DNA of 64,000 nucleotides. It comes from an uncultured Muribaculum sp. (GTDB lineage: Bacteria > Bacteroidota > Bacteroidia > Bacteroidales > Muribaculaceae). The translations under genes and the position numbers were made by a program. The stretch covers positions 24,627 to 88,626 of the forward strand of contig CAJUMZ010000010.1 of the NCBI GenBank assembly GCA_910587665.1, in the 5' to 3' direction. This document shows, in pieces, positions 62,740 to 64,000 of the stretch. Each line of letters starts with the position of its first letter. The stretch's first letter is position 1. The notes under the pieces are model-generated. The model was given only the letters and a program-made list of their open reading frames with translations, was not told the origin of the DNA and did no database searches.

Positions 62740-63553
62740 CATTTAGAATTTTAGTCGGGGCAATTCCGAAATGCTTTTTAAATGCGGTGGAAAAATGCGA
62801 CAGACTCTTGAAGCCGACCTGAACATACACCTCTGAGGCAGAAATACCTTTCCTCAACATAACCATAGCATCATCAAGACGCTTACGCATTATCCATCTT
62901 GCAGGGGTGTCGCCACCTGATAACTCTGCGAATTCACGTTTGAAGGAAGAAAGACTCCGGCCTGAATAATGGGCGAATTCTTCGATGCTTAATTCGCTGA
63001 GGTAATTTTTGTTCATAAATTCCATCAGATCTGTACGCCATGTCGTTGTGTAATCAAACAACATCGGCACAAGCTGTGGCTTATGTTCCAAAAGTATTAT
63101 AAGCATTTCCTGCAACTTTACCTTCATCAGTTCTCTGGAAGGAGTATTCCCTTCCGTAAAATATTTGTCAAGAGAACGAAAATAGCCTGAGATAAAGTCA
63201 TTTTTCTCAATTGGAATGTAGAGTTGGCCACCTAACCTTTCATCTAAGTCTATGCTGGGAATAGCAATAAGGGATGCGACCTGTTTCATCAACCGGGAGT
63301 CAAGATGCAGAAATACTCCGCTGAAAGGTGTTGTGCCTATTGGTCGTTTGATTTTGCGTACAAGGTGATTTTTACGAATGAACGCAGCTTCACCGGCGTA
63401 AATAATAACCTTTTTTGAAGAATTATACACAACCATTTCGCCGGAAAAGATAAACGCAAGCATATGCTCGGTAACTTTTTCCTCACAAATCATATCCCGA
63501 TCGGAGTAGCAACGGTGAAATATCTCACCTATATGTTGATGCAGTTCAGCCAT
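62732..63553 (-). CDS. AraC family transcription regulator
   Basis: A 273-residue regulator. The N-terminal half has the AraC_N effector-binding pattern (MLAFIFSGEMVVYNSSKKVIIYAGEAAFIRKNHLVRKIKR). The C-terminal half has two HTH motifs (LSIEEFAHYSGRSLSSFKREFAELSG and VYVQVGFKSLSHFSTAFKKHFGIAPTKI). Next to it is the tail of an iron-type alcohol dehydrogenase; in E. coli the AraC protein YqhC controls the homologous yqhD. Control of aldehyde reductase genes is thus a reasonable inference. It converges with the flavodoxin gene. Confidence 0.9.
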   Translation of the reverse strand: MAELHQHIGEIFHRCYSDRDMICEEKVTEHMLAFIFSGEMVVYNSSKKVIIYAGEAAFIRKNHLVRKIKRPIGTTPFSGVFLHLDSRLMKQVASLIAIPSIDLDERLGGQLYIPIEKNDFISGYFRSLDKYFTEGNTPSRELMKVKLQEMLIILLEHKPQLVPMLFDYTTTWRTDLMEFMNKNYLSELSIEEFAHYSGRSLSSFKREFAELSGGDTPARWIMRKRLDDAMVMLRKGISASEVYVQVGFKSLSHFSTAFKKHFGIAPTKILNAI

Positions 63554-63623
63554 GTGATTGCAAAGTTACAAAATATTCTAATAGCATAGGCAATAATCTG
63601 CTGACCAAGAGCGCATAAGCCGA

Positions 63624-63734
63624 TTATTTATTGTGTCCCGCATTTATTTTAGGCCGGCTTGCATATACTACACCATTTGATAGCAGCAGGACGCAAAGAG
63701 CCAGCACTATTTTAGAAATCTTGTTTAACATCAT
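63624..63734 (-). CDS. Short secreted peptide or signal-peptide remnant
   Basis: A 36-codon frame (MMLNKISKIVLALCVLLLSNGVVYAS, then RPKINAGHNK and stop) begins 11 bases after the stop of the dehydrogenase fragment. It has a textbook signal peptide but only about 11 residues after the AS cleavage point. Either a very small exported peptide or the leftover 5' end of a deleted periplasmic-protein gene. Confidence 0.35.
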   Translation of the reverse strand: MMLNKISKIVLALCVLLLSNGVVYASRPKINAGHNK

Positions 63735-63745
63735 CGTTTTTACTT

Positions 63746-64000
63746 CTATCGGTTTGCCATATTGTATATTGTCACGATGTCGTCATAGGACAATACTTTA
63801 AGATGACCTATTGTTGAGGTTTTGCCAAGGCTGCATTTCTCAGCCATTTCACGGATTTCATCGTCGGTAGCCCCGCGACCAAGAAGTTCAGGTATGGATT
63901 TAGGCATTCCTATATTTTTGTAGAATACTTTCATGGTCTCGATGCCTGGAAAAGCCGGGGCTGATTGACCCCGGGAAGCAAGCTCGCTTGACCCCCGAGA
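63746..64000 (-). CDS. Iron-type (YqhD/butanol dehydrogenase) alcohol dehydrogenase, C-terminal fragment
   Basis: The last 65 residues (from GIETMKVFYKNIGMPKSIPEL through the DDEIREMAEKC and YDDIVTIYNMANR segments) match the C-terminal helices of YqhD/BdhA-like NADPH-dependent aldehyde reductases. The frame continues without a stop to the right edge, but upstream of about 63945 the predicted residues (SRGQSAPAFP) no longer resemble the family, and the DNA there has a CGGGG/CCCCG palindrome like an intergenic repeat. The gene may be truncated here, or the edge sequence may be unusual. The enzyme would detoxify aldehydes, in line with the neighbouring AraC regulator. Confidence 0.6.
   Translation of the reverse strand, partial: SRGSSELASRGQSAPAFPGIETMKVFYKNIGMPKSIPELLGRGATDDEIREMAEKCSLGKTSTIGHLKVLSYDDIVTIYNMANR

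Noticed and set aside
1..64000. CRISPR array, prophage, complete insertion sequence or rRNA operon
   Set aside because: Reading through the window gave no regularly spaced repeats, transposase, integrase, phage structural genes or rRNA segments. The two toxin-antitoxin pairs are the only mobile-type modules.

Overview
The window is chromosomal DNA from a gut-type member of the Bacteroidales, most likely the Muribaculaceae/Bacteroidaceae side of the order. Evidence: two SusC/SusD pairs, a hybrid two-component sugar sensor, an Mfa/FimA-type fimbrial operon with DUF3575 and DUF3868 genes, DUF3822-rsmD, lipoproteins with Bacteroidetes-style SC-D/N-rich export signals, no Shine-Dalgarno sites, and repeated promoters of the form TTTG-N19/20-TAnnTTTG. 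No rRNA, CRISPR array, prophage or complete insertion sequence was seen. No gene-free gap is much longer than 280 bases.

Layout. (1) 1-9.8 kb: the end of a CDP-glycerol glycerophosphotransferase-like gene, then a minus-strand exopolysaccharide operon (GT2, Wza, Wzc, EpsG-type polymerase, nucleotide-sugar epimerase, two glycosyltransferases, acetyltransferase). (2) 10-17.7 kb: an orphan SusC/SusD system with two related surface-lipoprotein candidates and a strong terminator. (3) 17.7-24.4 kb: a possible small RNA, a MntA-HepT toxin-antitoxin pair next to tRNA-Pro(CGG), and housekeeping genes (Ig-like lipoprotein, DUF3822, rsmD, a YghO/BcerS-like acyltransferase, a membrane pseudokinase). (4) 24.4-28.9 kb: rubrerythrin, then a glutaminase / MFS / asparaginase operon that should release ammonia from Gln and Asn. 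(5) 28.9-41.5 kb: a fimbrial operon with DUF3575, a DUF3868/OmpA-like gene broken at a G7 tract, an AT-rich major fimbrillin, a FimB/Mfa2-type anchor, a minor subunit and two large tip-type proteins carrying probable carbohydrate-binding modules. (6) 41.7-42.3 kb: an RHH/YafQ toxin-antitoxin pair with a palindromic operator in its promoter. (7) 42.3-55.9 kb: a fructan (probably levan) utilisation locus with fructokinase, sugar permease and GH32 on the minus strand, and the hybrid sensor, SusC, SusD and a DUF4960 lipoprotein on the plus strand. A shared AAAAATCGTGC element lies in both control regions. (8) 56-64 kb: a redox/electrophile-stress region with OxyR, two iron-sulfur proteins, a hemerythrin-LuxR fusion, a secreted CMD-cupin protein, a secreted alpha/beta hydrolase, two AraC regulators, an exported flavodoxin and the tail of an iron-type alcohol dehydrogenase.

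The most promising items are the G7 frameshift (phase switch or assembly error) in the fimbrial gene, the carbohydrate-binding fimbrial tips, the inferred operators of the fructan sensor and of OxyR, and the hemerythrin-LuxR regulator. All functions are inferred from reading the sequence; no database search was run.
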